Shown here piece after piece: positions 15,664 through 23,398 of a stretch of 40,687 nt of DNA (the first letter of the stretch is position 1; the number at the start of each line of letters is the position of its first letter). Location: assembly GCA_905233255.1 (NCBI GenBank), contig CAJOCN010000006.1, positions 1 through 40,687 on the forward strand. Reading direction: 5' to 3'. Origin of the DNA: Paludibacteraceae bacterium. GTDB taxonomy: Bacteria; Bacteroidota; Bacteroidia; Bacteroidales; Paludibacteraceae. The notes under the pieces were generated by a model. The model had not been told where the DNA came from. It saw nothing but the letters and a program-made list of their open reading frames with translations, and made no database searches. The translations under genes were made by a program, and so were the position numbers.

Positions 15664-15698
15664 AATTGTTAGTATTTAAGGGTTAAACATTGGGTCAT

Positions 15699-15719
15699 TT
15701 TTCACTTTTCACTTTTCAT
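15699..15719. repeat. TTTTCAC heptads at the SulP gene end
   Basis: TTTTCAC, TTTTCAC, TTTTCAT with period 7. The SulP stop codon and last residues (RMKSEK) are read from it. Confidence 0.75.
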
Positions 15720-17441
15720 CCTCTCAATCAGATCCCCGGCGCGGCGGAGGGCGAAGTGGATATTCGCGCAGATATTATGCGGATCCATCTGCTGCTCTAT
15801 ACCGCCCTGCAGAAGCTGTTTGTGTACGTGGTCGTTCACGCCGGAGAGGATGATTGTGATGCCCTCCTGGTGCGAGCGCTCGATGAGGATCGAGAGGTTG
15901 TGCATCGCCGTGGAATCAACGAACGGCACCTTCCTCATGCGGATGATACGAACCGGGTATGTCTCGCCCGATACGTGGTGCATGATCTCATCGAAACGGT
16001 TGGCTATACCGAAGAAATACGGACCGTCGATCTCATAGACCTCCACGCCCTCGGGGATGGTCAGGTGCTCGAGGTTGGACTGCACATCCGTGTCCTCGTT
16101 GGGATCGATCTCGTTATGGAGAGTACGAATCTGTGTCTGCTCGTTGGTACGCATCAGGAACAGCACCATCGCTAACAGGATTCCCACCTCGATGGCCACG
16201 GTGAGGTCGAAAATGACGGTCAGGAAGAACGTGATCAGCAGCACCCAGAGGTCACGGTTATGGTGTTTGATGAGTCCGGCGATCGTCTTCCAGCCACTCA
16301 TCGAGTACGCCACCATGATCAGTACCGCAGCGAGGCACGCCATCGGAATCATACCTACCAGACTGCCGAGGAACAGGAGCACCAACAGCAGTACCACCGC
16401 GTGCACGATACCCGCGATGGGCGAGCGGCCGCCGTTGTTGATATTAGTCATCGTACGGGCAATGGCGCCGGTAGCAGGAATACCGCCGAAGAACGGCACG
16501 ACGATGTTCGCTACGCCTTGGGCGATGAGCTCCGTATTGGAGTTATGCTTGTCGCCGATCACACCGTCAGCCACCATCGCGGAGAGCAGACTCTCAATAG
16601 CGCCTAACATAGCTATCGTGAACGCCGAGGGGAAGAGTTTCTGGACGGTCGTGAAGAACGTCTCGCCCTCCGCCAACTCCATCGACGGCATGTGCGGCGC
16701 AGGAATACCGTGGGGCAGTTCGTAGAGGTCGCTGATCGTCTGCAGACCCGCTACGCCCCAGGAGGCGGGAGCGTACTCCTTGAGCAGCCACACCGCAAGA
16801 GTGGCTAAGATGATCGCCGCCAACGAACCGGGAACACGCTTCGTCAACTTGGGCATGAAGATACATACCAGCAGCGAGAACATACCAATACCTAATGCCC
16901 ACCAGTTGACATTGAAATGGTGGAAATAATAAATCCATTTATCGACGAAGTTCGCCGGTACGTCGGTCAGTCCGAGACCGAAGAAATCGTTCATCTGCGT
17001 GCTGAAAATCGTCACCGCTATACCGGCGGTGAAACCCACAATCACAGGGTACGGCACAAACTTGATCACCGACCCCAGACGCGCCAAACCCATCAGAAGC
17101 AGCAGAATACCCGCCATCACCGTGGCTATCATCAGACCCGAGAGACCGTACTCCTGGATAATACCGTAAATGATCACGATGAACGCACCGGTCGGTCCGC
17201 CTATCTGCACCTTGCTGCCGCCGAGCACCGAGATAATCAGTCCGGCGATGATGGCGGTCACCAATCCCTCCGTCGGACCTACGCCCGAGGAGATACCGAA
17301 AGCGATCGCCAACGGAATCGCCACAATGCCCACAATCACACCCGCTAACGCGTCCTGCGCCAACAGTTTGGAGTTATAATTCCGTAATGTCTGGAATAAC
17401 TTGGGAGAAAAAACTTCTTTTATATTGTACCTGTATTGCAT
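15702..17441 (-). CDS. SulP-family anion transporter with STAS domain
   Basis: 579 residues from ATG at 17441, 10 nt after the promoter. The membrane domain (about 25-420, 12-14 helices) opens with DALAGVIVGIVAIPLAIAFG and includes VQIGGPTGAFIVII and the GGIPATGAIARTMTNINNGG motif typical of SulP/SLC26. The cytoplasmic STAS domain (about 455-565, VEVYEIDGPYFFGIANRF; VPFVDSTAMHNLSILIE) completes it. Members carry sulfate, bicarbonate or other anions with Na+ or H+; the substrate cannot be told from sequence. The final residues RMKSEK come from a heptad array. Divergent from murF-alr. Confidence 0.92.
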   Translation of the reverse strand: MQYRYNIKEVFSPKLFQTLRNYNSKLLAQDALAGVIVGIVAIPLAIAFGISSGVGPTEGLVTAIIAGLIISVLGGSKVQIGGPTGAFIVIIYGIIQEYGLSGLMIATVMAGILLLLMGLARLGSVIKFVPYPVIVGFTAGIAVTIFSTQMNDFFGLGLTDVPANFVDKWIYYFHHFNVNWWALGIGMFSLLVCIFMPKLTKRVPGSLAAIILATLAVWLLKEYAPASWGVAGLQTISDLYELPHGIPAPHMPSMELAEGETFFTTVQKLFPSAFTIAMLGAIESLLSAMVADGVIGDKHNSNTELIAQGVANIVVPFFGGIPATGAIARTMTNINNGGRSPIAGIVHAVVLLLVLLFLGSLVGMIPMACLAAVLIMVAYSMSGWKTIAGLIKHHNRDLWVLLITFFLTVIFDLTVAIEVGILLAMVLFLMRTNEQTQIRTLHNEIDPNEDTDVQSNLEHLTIPEGVEVYEIDGPYFFGIANRFDEIMHHVSGETYPVRIIRMRKVPFVDSTAMHNLSILIERSHQEGITIILSGVNDHVHKQLLQGGIEQQMDPHNICANIHFALRRAGDLIERMKSEK

Positions 17442-17451
17442 AATCCGGCTG

Positions 17452-17482
17452 CAAAGGTACTGCTTTTTTTTGACATACGCAA
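17452..17482 (-). promoter_or_regulatory. SulP promoter
   Basis: Minus strand: TTGCGTATGTC (17472-17482), 12 nt with an A-rich run, TACCTTTG (17452-17459). Confidence 0.85.
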
Positions 17483-17521
17483 ACGCGCACGCATTTTTTT
17501 ACCAAAAAAGTGCTTTTTCCC

Positions 17522-17552
17522 TTGCGTATGTCCAATTTTTGTTGTACCTTTG
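17522..17552 (+). promoter_or_regulatory. murF-alr promoter
   Basis: TTGCGTATGTC (17522-17532), 12 nt, TACCTTTG (17545-17552), 20 nt before the ATG. Its upstream box is an exact inverted copy of that in the divergent SulP promoter, 39 nt away. Confidence 0.85.
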
Positions 17553-17572
17553 CACTCATAAATGTTTTTAGC

Positions 17573-19411
17573 ATGAAAATCTCAGAGATCAGAAAGGTTA
17601 TTGGCGACCGATTGGTGACCGTCGGGAACGAGGATGTAGAGATCAAGCACCTGCTGACGGACAGCCGACAGTTGGGTGCGGAACCGGAGAACACCCTCTT
17701 CTTCGCCATCAAAACCGCCAAGCGGGACGGAGCGGATTTTATCCCCGAGTTGAAGGAAAAAGGCGTGCGTGCCTTTGTGACGGACGATCCGATCGGTGCG
17801 CTGCAAGACTTGGCAGCCTACGTGCGCAGCCGGTTCCACGGAACAGTCATCGGCATCACGGGTTCGAATGGCAAAACCGTCGTCAAAGAGTGGCTGTACC
17901 AGCTGCTCAAGGACGATTACACGGTGATCCGTTCACCCAAATCCTATAACTCGCAGATCGGCGTGCCGCTCAGCGTTTGGGGGCTGGAACAATTCACAAT
18001 GCACAATTCACAATGCACAATTACCCCGGAGAAGCCGGTGATTGCCATCTTCGAGGCGGGAATCAGCCAGCCCCGTGAGATGGGACGGCTGGAGCGGATC
18101 ATCCGTCCGACAATAGGCGTAATCACCTATATCGGGCATGAGCACGACGAGAACTTTGCGTCACTGGAACAGAAGCGGGCGGAGAAGATGAAACTCTTCG
18201 CACATACGGATACGATCATTGAGGATCCTACGCACCAGAACGTGCGCACCTGCGCTGCCGTCATGCGTGCGCTCGGGTATAACGAGGAGACCATCAGCGA
18301 GCGAATCCTCCATCAGACACACGAGACTGTACTGGCTGTGAACCTCACGGCATTGGTCGATAACGTGCGGTATTTCCGGTCACTGCTCAAACCCGAGACC
18401 AAACTGACCTGCATGGTCAAGGCGTTCGCCTACGGCGCCGGCAGCGTGGAGGTGAGCAAGGCGCTGCAAGCGTCCGGGTTGGTTGATTATCTGGCGGTGG
18501 CGGTGGCTGACGAAGGAGTCGAGCTCCGCCGCGCAGGCATCACCCTGCCGATCATTATCATGGACCCCGAGATAGCCGCCATGGATCTGATCATGGAGAA
18601 TAACCTCGAACCCAATGTCTATTCCTTCGCCTCGCTGGAGAACGTGATCGGAGCCGCCGAAGCAAAGGGATTGGAGCATTACCCGATACATATCAAGATA
18701 GACTCCGGCATGCACCGCTTGGGCTTCTACCGGGAAGAGATGCCCCGCCTCATCGAGCGGCTCAAGAGCACGCAAGCCGTGCGGGTACAGTCCGTGTTCT
18801 CGCACCTGGCAGGCAGCGACGAGGCGCAGTTCGACGAGTTCACGCTTCAGCAAATCCATTATTTCGATGCCTGCGCCGAGGAACTGAAGGCAGGCCTCAA
18901 CTACCCCATTATCAAACATATACTGAACTCCGCCGGTATCGAGCGGTTCAGTGACTACCAGTTCGACATGTGCCGCTTGGGCATCGGTCTGTACGGGTTC
19001 TCGTTCGCGGGTGCCAAACTGCGTAATGTATGTACGCTGCGGACCACTATCCTCTCGGTCAAGACCGTCAAGGCGGGCGAGACCATCGGTTACGGACGCC
19101 ACACTACCCTCTCCGAGGACCGCGTGATTGCCGTCATTCCGATCGGTTATGCCGACGGTTTCGACAGGCGGTTCTCCAACTACGGCGGAGAGGTTATCAT
19201 CCGCGGCAAACGCTGCCCGGTGGTAGGCAACGTGTGCATGGACCAGGCGATGATCGACGTCACCGGCACGGATGCACAGCCGGGAGACGAGGCGGAGATC
19301 TTCGGCGACAGACTGCCGCTCGAGGAACTCGCCACCAAACTGAACACCATTACCTACGAGATATTAACCTCCGTTTCGCGTCGTGTCCAACGTATCTATT
19401 ACTACGAATAA
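17573..19411 (+). CDS. alr: MurF-Alr fusion with reduced MurF half; intact alanine racemase
   Basis: 612 residues from ATG at 17573; frame upstream of this lies in the promoter. Residues 1-230 are MurF-like: KISEIRKVIGDRL, the P-loop GITGSNGKTVVKEW (about 94-107), KSYNSQIGVPLSVW, FEAGISQPREMGRLERI and IGHEHDENFASLEQKR. Then, after a short THQNVRTCAAVMRALGY stretch, alanine racemase begins at VLAVNLTALVDNVRYF with the PLP lysine in MVKAFAYGAGS (Lys283), HLAGSDEAQF, IGYGRHTTLS, IPIGYADGFDRRF and GNVCMDQAMIDV. The fusion is usual in Bacteroidota at over 800 residues; here roughly 200 residues, the MurF C-terminal ligase domain and part of the ATPase domain, are missing. Ligase activity is therefore doubtful; racemase looks complete. 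A heptad array adds FTMHNSQCTI at about residues 141-150. Heads a three-gene unit. Confidence 0.88.
   Translation: MKISEIRKVIGDRLVTVGNEDVEIKHLLTDSRQLGAEPENTLFFAIKTAKRDGADFIPELKEKGVRAFVTDDPIGALQDLAAYVRSRFHGTVIGITGSNGKTVVKEWLYQLLKDDYTVIRSPKSYNSQIGVPLSVWGLEQFTMHNSQCTITPEKPVIAIFEAGISQPREMGRLERIIRPTIGVITYIGHEHDENFASLEQKRAEKMKLFAHTDTIIEDPTHQNVRTCAAVMRALGYNEETISERILHQTHETVLAVNLTALVDNVRYFRSLLKPETKLTCMVKAFAYGAGSVEVSKALQASGLVDYLAVAVADEGVELRRAGITLPIIIMDPEIAAMDLIMENNLEPNVYSFASLENVIGAAEAKGLEHYPIHIKIDSGMHRLGFYREEMPRLIERLKSTQAVRVQSVFSHLAGSDEAQFDEFTLQQIHYFDACAEELKAGLNYPIIKHILNSAGIERFSDYQFDMCRLGIGLYGFSFAGAKLRNVCTLRTTILSVKTVKAGETIGYGRHTTLSEDRVIAVIPIGYADGFDRRFSNYGGEVIIRGKRCPVVGNVCMDQAMIDVTGTDAQPGDEAEIFGDRLPLEELATKLNTITYEILTSVSRRVQRIYYYE
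17990..18023. repeat. CAATnnA heptad array inside the MurF part
   Basis: CAATTCA, CAATGCA, CAATTCA, CAATGCA, CAATTA. Exact period 7, read in frame as FTMHNSQCTI between SVWGLEQ and TPEKPVIAIFE. Confidence 0.9.
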
Positions 19412-20174
19412 ACTGAGTATAGGGTACCGGCTTAGAGCCGGAGCAAGCCGGCCATTCGGTGAGACGGTTATCCAGCGTGACCTCACGTTCTCGCTCTACG
19501 AGGGCGAATTGGTTTGCATGCTCGGACCTAACGGGTGCGGCAAATCGACACTACTGCGCACCCTCGCAGGACTGCAACCAGCGTTAAGCGGAGAATATCG
19601 TTTCAGCGGGCAAAGCGAGCGGTCTAAATCCATTGCTTTGGTGCTGACGGAGCGGCTGTCGATGGAGAACACGACGGTTCACGACGTCGTCGCCCTCGGG
19701 CGGTACCCGTACACCTCCTTCCTCGGCGGTCTGTCGGACGAGGATGAACAGATTATAGCCGACTCATTGCAGCAGGTGGGATTCGATGCACAATGCACAA
19801 TGCACAATGCACAATGCACAATTAACAATTCACAATCGTTCTTCAACGCCCACTCGGACGGAGAGAAAGCACGCATACTGATCGCCAAAGCGCTTGCGCA
19901 GCAGACACCAATCATCCTGCTCGACGAGCCTACAGCGCACCTCGACCTGCCCCACCGCATCAAGGTTCTGCGGCTCCTCCGACAGTTAGCCCACGAGCAA
20001 CACAAAACGGTGCTGATCTCAACCCACGAACTCGATCTCGCGCTCGCGCTGAGCGACCGGATTCTACTCATGACGCCCGGCAAAGGCATACAACTCGACA
20101 CCGCCGAGGCTCTCAAAGCACAAGACGCTTTCACCACGGCGTTCGGAATGGATATATTTGATTTGAAGATTTGA
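19383..20174 (+). CDS. FecE-like ABC transporter ATP-binding protein
   Basis: 263 residues from GTG at 19383, overlapping the end of murF-alr by 29 nt; the first beta strand (ITTNKLSIGYR) needs this start. Walker A MLGPNGCGKSTLLRTLAG, signature region HSDGEKARILIAKALA, Walker B ILLDEPTAHLDL, switch histidine in VLISTHELDLAL. The SDGE version of the signature and the overall form match FecE/BtuD-type ATPases of iron-siderophore, heme or cobalamin importers. No permease or binding protein is encoded nearby. An insert AQCTMHNAQCTINNSQS just before the signature comes from a seven-unit heptad array (19788-19836), and the C-terminal LKI-stop comes from a second array. Confidence 0.85.
   Translation: MSNVSITTNKLSIGYRLRAGASRPFGETVIQRDLTFSLYEGELVCMLGPNGCGKSTLLRTLAGLQPALSGEYRFSGQSERSKSIALVLTERLSMENTTVHDVVALGRYPYTSFLGGLSDEDEQIIADSLQQVGFDAQCTMHNAQCTINNSQSFFNAHSDGEKARILIAKALAQQTPIILLDEPTAHLDLPHRIKVLRLLRQLAHEQHKTVLISTHELDLALALSDRILLMTPGKGIQLDTAEALKAQDAFTTAFGMDIFDLKI
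19788..19836. repeat. Seven-unit CAATnnA heptad array inside the ABC ATPase gene
   Basis: GCACAAT five times, then TAACAAT and TCACAAT: 49 nt with exact period 7, the longest array in the window. Translated in frame. Confidence 0.92.
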
Positions 20175-20184
20175 AAATTTAAAT
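20158..20184. repeat. GATTTGAA octad array at the ABC ATPase stop
   Basis: GATTTGAA-GATTTGAA-AATTTAAA with period 8. It supplies the final DLKI-stop, as the same sequence does for rnhB at 9256-9270. Confidence 0.8.
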
Positions 20185-20187
20185 ACT

Positions 20188-21048
20188 ATGATTTTATTAG
20201 CAGACAGCGGAAGTACCAAAGTGCATTGGTGTCTGGTGACCGCAAGCGGTCAGTGCTCGGACGTGTACACGGACGGTATTAATCCGCTTTTCCAGACCTC
20301 GGATGCGATGCGTAACAGCATTTGCAACCAACTCCTGCCGCAGATCAGTTCGCTCCTCTGGGCAGGAACGTTAACCCACGTGTTCTTCTATGGCGCCGGT
20401 TGCACCCCGGAGAAGAAAGTGTTTGTGCAGAAAGCCTTGGAACAGATCTTTAAGAAAGCCGAGGTGCACGTAGCCTCCGACATGTTAGGAGCCGCCCGCG
20501 GATTACTCGGTCATGAGGCAGGTGTGGCTTGTATCTTAGGAACAGGTAGCGGCAGTTGCTACTACAACGGCACGGAGATCGAATGGGCAGTGCCGTCGCT
20601 GGGATACATCCTTGGCGATGAAGGCTCGGCAGCTGTGTTAGGCAAAAGGCTGGTAGGCGACCTGCTAAAGAACCAGATGGGTGAGGACCTCAAAGAGGCG
20701 TTCTTCAAGGAGTACCAAACCTCCATGGCGGACATTATCGAAAAGGTCTACCGGCAGCCGTTCCCCAACCGGTTCCTGGCCAAGCTCTCGCGTTTCTGCG
20801 CCGACCATATAGAGGACAAACGGATTCACAACCTCGTTTATGACCATTTCGTGCAGTTCATCCGCCGCAACCTGGTACAATACAAGGCAGAGGCGCCGAT
20901 CGGTTTCGTCGGCTCCATCGCCTATTACTACAAACCTATACTGGAGGACGCGATGCGCGCTGAGGGGCTACCCTTAGGCACGGTGCTTCAGGACCCGATA
21001 GAGGGGCTCAAAGCCTACCATCAGGACGCCGTCGTTCCGACGACATAA
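20188..21048 (+). CDS. BadF/BadG-type ATPase, N-acetylglucosamine kinase-like
   Basis: 286 residues from ATG at 20188. Actin-fold ATPase with phosphate-1 motif LLADSGSTKVHWCLV (3-17), phosphate-2 region ACILGTGSGSCYYNG, then SLGYILGDEGSAAVLGKRLV and the C-terminal adenosine motif IGFVGSIAYYYKPIL. Size and motifs fit the Bacteroidota glucosamine-type kinases of the BadF/BadG/BcrA/BcrD family, which phosphorylate amino sugars in peptidoglycan recycling or glycan use. Its place behind murF-alr makes cell-wall amino-sugar salvage a reasonable inference. The last 28 nt overlap the convergent tatC gene. Confidence 0.85.
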   Translation: MILLADSGSTKVHWCLVTASGQCSDVYTDGINPLFQTSDAMRNSICNQLLPQISSLLWAGTLTHVFFYGAGCTPEKKVFVQKALEQIFKKAEVHVASDMLGAARGLLGHEAGVACILGTGSGSCYYNGTEIEWAVPSLGYILGDEGSAAVLGKRLVGDLLKNQMGEDLKEAFFKEYQTSMADIIEKVYRQPFPNRFLAKLSRFCADHIEDKRIHNLVYDHFVQFIRRNLVQYKAEAPIGFVGSIAYYYKPILEDAMRAEGLPLGTVLQDPIEGLKAYHQDAVVPTT

Positions 21049-21779
21049 ATACTCAGTTCATATAGGAGATAAAGCGGCAGCGTGACCAGCAGGAGCGTAA
21101 ATGCGTCGCCGGTAGGAGTAATGACCGCCGCAAGAATCATCAGCGCCACGAGCGCATGGCGGCGGTAGCGCCGGAGCCACGCTGCCTCGATGAGCCCGGC
21201 TCGGCCAAGCGCCCACGCCACGATCGGCATCTCAAAGAGAATACCCATCATCAGCGAGAGAACGAGCAGCGTGGATACATACGAATGGAGCGAAATCTGG
21301 TTCACTACCTCCGGCTGCACTTGGTAGGTCGCTAAGAACCGGAACGCAAAAGGAAAAATAATGAGGTAGTTCAGCGCTACGCCAAGCATAAAAAGCAACG
21401 TGCCAAGACCGATAATACGGCCTGCGGCGCGTTTTTCATTAGGATATAAGGCAGGCGAGACAAAGCGGTATAACTGCGCGACAAGATAGGGGAAAGCAAT
21501 CACCAATCCCGCCAACGCTGCGACCTGCATGTGTGTGGTGAACTGGGCAGAGAGCTGCGTATTGATGAAAGAGACAGAAACCCCTCCCCAACCCTCCCCA
21601 CAAGGGACGGAGCGAAGCAAGCGATACGTAATGAAATCCGGATGGGCGGGAGCAAAAAGAAAGCCGAACAGCGCATCGCGGAAGCAGAACATTCCTACCG
21701 CACACACCGCCCACGCCACCACGCAACGTATCAACACGCTGCGCAGTTCGTCCAGATGATCCCAGAAACTTGTTGCCAA
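21021..21779 (-). CDS. tatC: Sec-independent protein translocase TatC
   Basis: 252 residues from TTG at 21779; no ATG precedes FWDHLDELRSVLIRCV, and the in-frame codons upstream reach the tatA stop within three codons. Six-helix core of the twin-arginine translocase; it binds RR signal peptides. Seen: WDHLDELR at the N-terminus, AFPYLVAQLYRFVSPALYPNE, FPFAFRFLATYQVQPEV and FEMPIVAWALGRAGLI. In the first periplasmic loop, between FITYRLLR and VSFINTQLSAQFTTH, the stretch SVPCGEGWGGVS is encoded by a C/G-rich repeat element (21574-21622). It works with the adjacent TatA. The downstream end of the minus-strand run. Confidence 0.93.
   Translation of the reverse strand: MATSFWDHLDELRSVLIRCVVAWAVCAVGMFCFRDALFGFLFAPAHPDFITYRLLRSVPCGEGWGGVSVSFINTQLSAQFTTHMQVAALAGLVIAFPYLVAQLYRFVSPALYPNEKRAAGRIIGLGTLLFMLGVALNYLIIFPFAFRFLATYQVQPEVVNQISLHSYVSTLLVLSLMMGILFEMPIVAWALGRAGLIEAAWLRRYRRHALVALMILAAVITPTGDAFTLLLVTLPLYLLYELSIYVVGTTAS
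21574..21622. repeat. C/G-rich element inside tatC
   Basis: CCCCTCCCCAACCCTCCCC-ACAAGGGACGGAGCGAAGC on the plus strand. It resembles the C/G-rich elements at 740-773 and 23263-23297 and encodes an extra loop in TatC. Confidence 0.65.
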
Positions 21780-21783
21780 GTTA

Positions 21784-21797
21784 ATTTACGATTTACG
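21784..21797. repeat. ATTTACG heptad pair at the tatA stop
   Basis: Two units of seven bases. They encode the last residues and stop of TatA. Short, so weak on its own. Confidence 0.4.
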
Positions 21798-21965
21798 AAT
21801 TTCTTCGTTTTCTTTCTTCTCTTCTTCGTCGCCTTCTTTCATACCGTCCTTGAAGGACTTGACGCCTTTGCCCAAACCCTTCATCAGTTCAGGAATCTTC
21901 TTGCCGCCGAAGAGCAGCAAAACGATGAGGGCGATGATGATGATTTCTGTAATACCAATGTGCAT
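21786..21965 (-). CDS. tatA: Twin-arginine translocase subunit TatA
   Basis: 59 residues from ATG at 21965 to TAA at 21786. Sequence [20 protein letters not shown], then [21 protein letters not shown] and a charged tail, which is the TatA pattern: a short membrane helix, FGxKKxPELxxxLGK and an amphipathic helix. Forms the pore of the Tat system with TatC. There is no TatB gene, usual for the minimal TatAC of Bacteroidota. The stop lies in the same frame as tatC and 6 nt before its TTG. It follows the Tat-dependent reductase gene on the same strand. Confidence 0.93.
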   Translation of the reverse strand: MHIGITEIIIIALIVLLLFGGKKIPELMKGLGKGVKSFKDGMKEGDEEEKKENEEIRKS

Positions 21966-21985
21966 ATAATTAAAAATTTAAAATT
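21966..21985. repeat. AT-rich spacer with AAAATTT-like units between the reductase gene and tatA
   Basis: ATAATTAAAAATTTAAAATT. It looks like a decayed array of the AT-rich kind; the reductase stop is within it. Confidence 0.35.
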
Positions 21986-23393
21986 ACGAATTGGCTTGTC
22001 TTAGTTGCTCCACAAAGCGGTCAATGCGCTGCATTTCTTTGGGGATATTGATGCGTTGCGGACAGTGGCTCACGCAGTGGTCGCAGCCGATGCAATGATC
22101 AGCCTGTCGTACGCTGGGTACCGCACGATCGTAGCCCACGAGGAACGCACGCCTGTTGCGTTGGTACTCGTTGTCCTTGCCGTCCACGCTTGGCATCGTA
22201 CCCTCTGCGATACACTTGTTATAATGTGCAAAAATACCCGGTATATTCAGTCCGTACGGGCAGGGCATACAATAGTTGCAGGAGGTGCAAGGTATGGTTT
22301 TCAGTTCGTATATATCTTTAGCGAGCGTGAGGAGCCACTGCTTTTCGTCGTCCGTAAGGGGAACCAAAGGCGAATAGGTCGTGACATTCTCTTTGAGGTG
22401 CTCCAGATAGGTCATTCCGGAGAGAACGCTCAGTACGCCCTTAGGCGAACCGGCAAAGCGGAAAGCCCATGCGGCAGGCGAATAGCGGCTGTCTTTCTCG
22501 CGCATCTTGGCGGTGATTGCGTCCGGCTGGTGAGCCAGACGACCGCCCAACAGCGGCTCCATGATCACAACCGGAATACCGCGTTTAGACAACTCATCAT
22601 AGAGGTATTCTGCGTCGGTGTTGCGCGGGTTGATCTCGTTGCCGTAGTTCCATTCGAGGTAGTTCAACTCAATCTGCACGAAATCCCAATGGTACTTGCC
22701 TTCGTCGTGCCACCGGAGCAGCATGTCGAACATCTTCGCATCGCCGTGGTACGAGAAACCGAGGTTGCGGATACGCCCTTTCTTTTTTTGTTTTACGAGC
22801 CAGTCGAGGATGCCGTTGTCCATATACCGTTCGTAGAACATCTCCATCGCGTTCTTGCCGCCTCCTCTCATGCCTATACCGTGCAGCAAGAGGTAGTCCA
22901 CGTAGTCAGTTTGGAGGTACTGCAACGAGCGTTCGAACATCGCCTTGGACTCCTTGGCAGACCAAGTGTCCGGCGAGAAATTGGAGAGTTTGGTTGCAAT
23001 GAAATAGCTGTTTCTGGGATGTCGCGCAAGAGCAATACCGGTACTTTGCTCCGACAGTCCCTGGCAGTACGCAGGCGAGGTATCGAAATAATTAACCCCA
23101 TGCGCCAGCGCGTAATCCACCATCTCGTTCACCGCGTCCTGGTCAATGGGCGAATCGGGGTTCTCGCGCGCCGTGCCGCCTGCCTCAACCGGCAGACGCA
23201 TCATTCCGAAACCAAGAATCGACACCTTATCGCCCGTGTTGGGATTGGTGCGGTAGGTCATGGTTCCCCCCTCCAGTTCCCCCTCAAGGGGGAGAGATGC
23301 GTTTCGTTGCTCATTCTTCTTGCAGGCGGAAAGGAGCACCGATGTTGCCGCTATGGCAGCTGCGCTATGTGTGATAAATTCTCGTCTGTCCAT
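21984..23393 (-). CDS. Tat-exported aldo/keto reductase lipoprotein with C-terminal 4Fe-4S clusters
   Basis: 469 residues from ATG at 23393, chosen because it starts the Tat signal MDRREFITHSAAAIAATSVLLSAC, with twin Arg at 3-4 and lipobox Cys24. Reductase barrel: ILGFGMMRLPV, GVNYFDTSPAYCQG (catalytic Asp and Tyr), SYFIATKLSN (Lys), DYLLLHGIGM (His). The C-terminal third carries CTSCNYCMPCPYGLNIPG and CIGCDHCVSHCPQRINIP, two iron-sulfur clusters. Members of this family are predicted oxidoreductases with no assigned substrate. The fold implies NAD(P)H, but export through Tat and the adjacent Fe-S membrane protein suggest it takes electrons from the membrane instead (inference). SLPLEGELEGG after the lipobox is repeat-encoded (23263-23297). 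Confidence 0.88.
   Translation of the reverse strand: MDRREFITHSAAAIAATSVLLSACKKNEQRNASLPLEGELEGGTMTYRTNPNTGDKVSILGFGMMRLPVEAGGTARENPDSPIDQDAVNEMVDYALAHGVNYFDTSPAYCQGLSEQSTGIALARHPRNSYFIATKLSNFSPDTWSAKESKAMFERSLQYLQTDYVDYLLLHGIGMRGGGKNAMEMFYERYMDNGILDWLVKQKKKGRIRNLGFSYHGDAKMFDMLLRWHDEGKYHWDFVQIELNYLEWNYGNEINPRNTDAEYLYDELSKRGIPVVIMEPLLGGRLAHQPDAITAKMREKDSRYSPAAWAFRFAGSPKGVLSVLSGMTYLEHLKENVTTYSPLVPLTDDEKQWLLTLAKDIYELKTIPCTSCNYCMPCPYGLNIPGIFAHYNKCIAEGTMPSVDGKDNEYQRNRRAFLVGYDRAVPSVRQADHCIGCDHCVSHCPQRINIPKEMQRIDRFVEQLRQANS
23263..23297. repeat. C/G-rich hairpin element in the reductase gene
   Basis: CCCCC-TCAA-GGGGG (23279-23292 with flanks) next to CCCCCCTCCAG. It lies just after the lipobox, in the disordered tether between membrane anchor and barrel. 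Confidence 0.7.
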
Positions 23394-23398
23394 AATCG

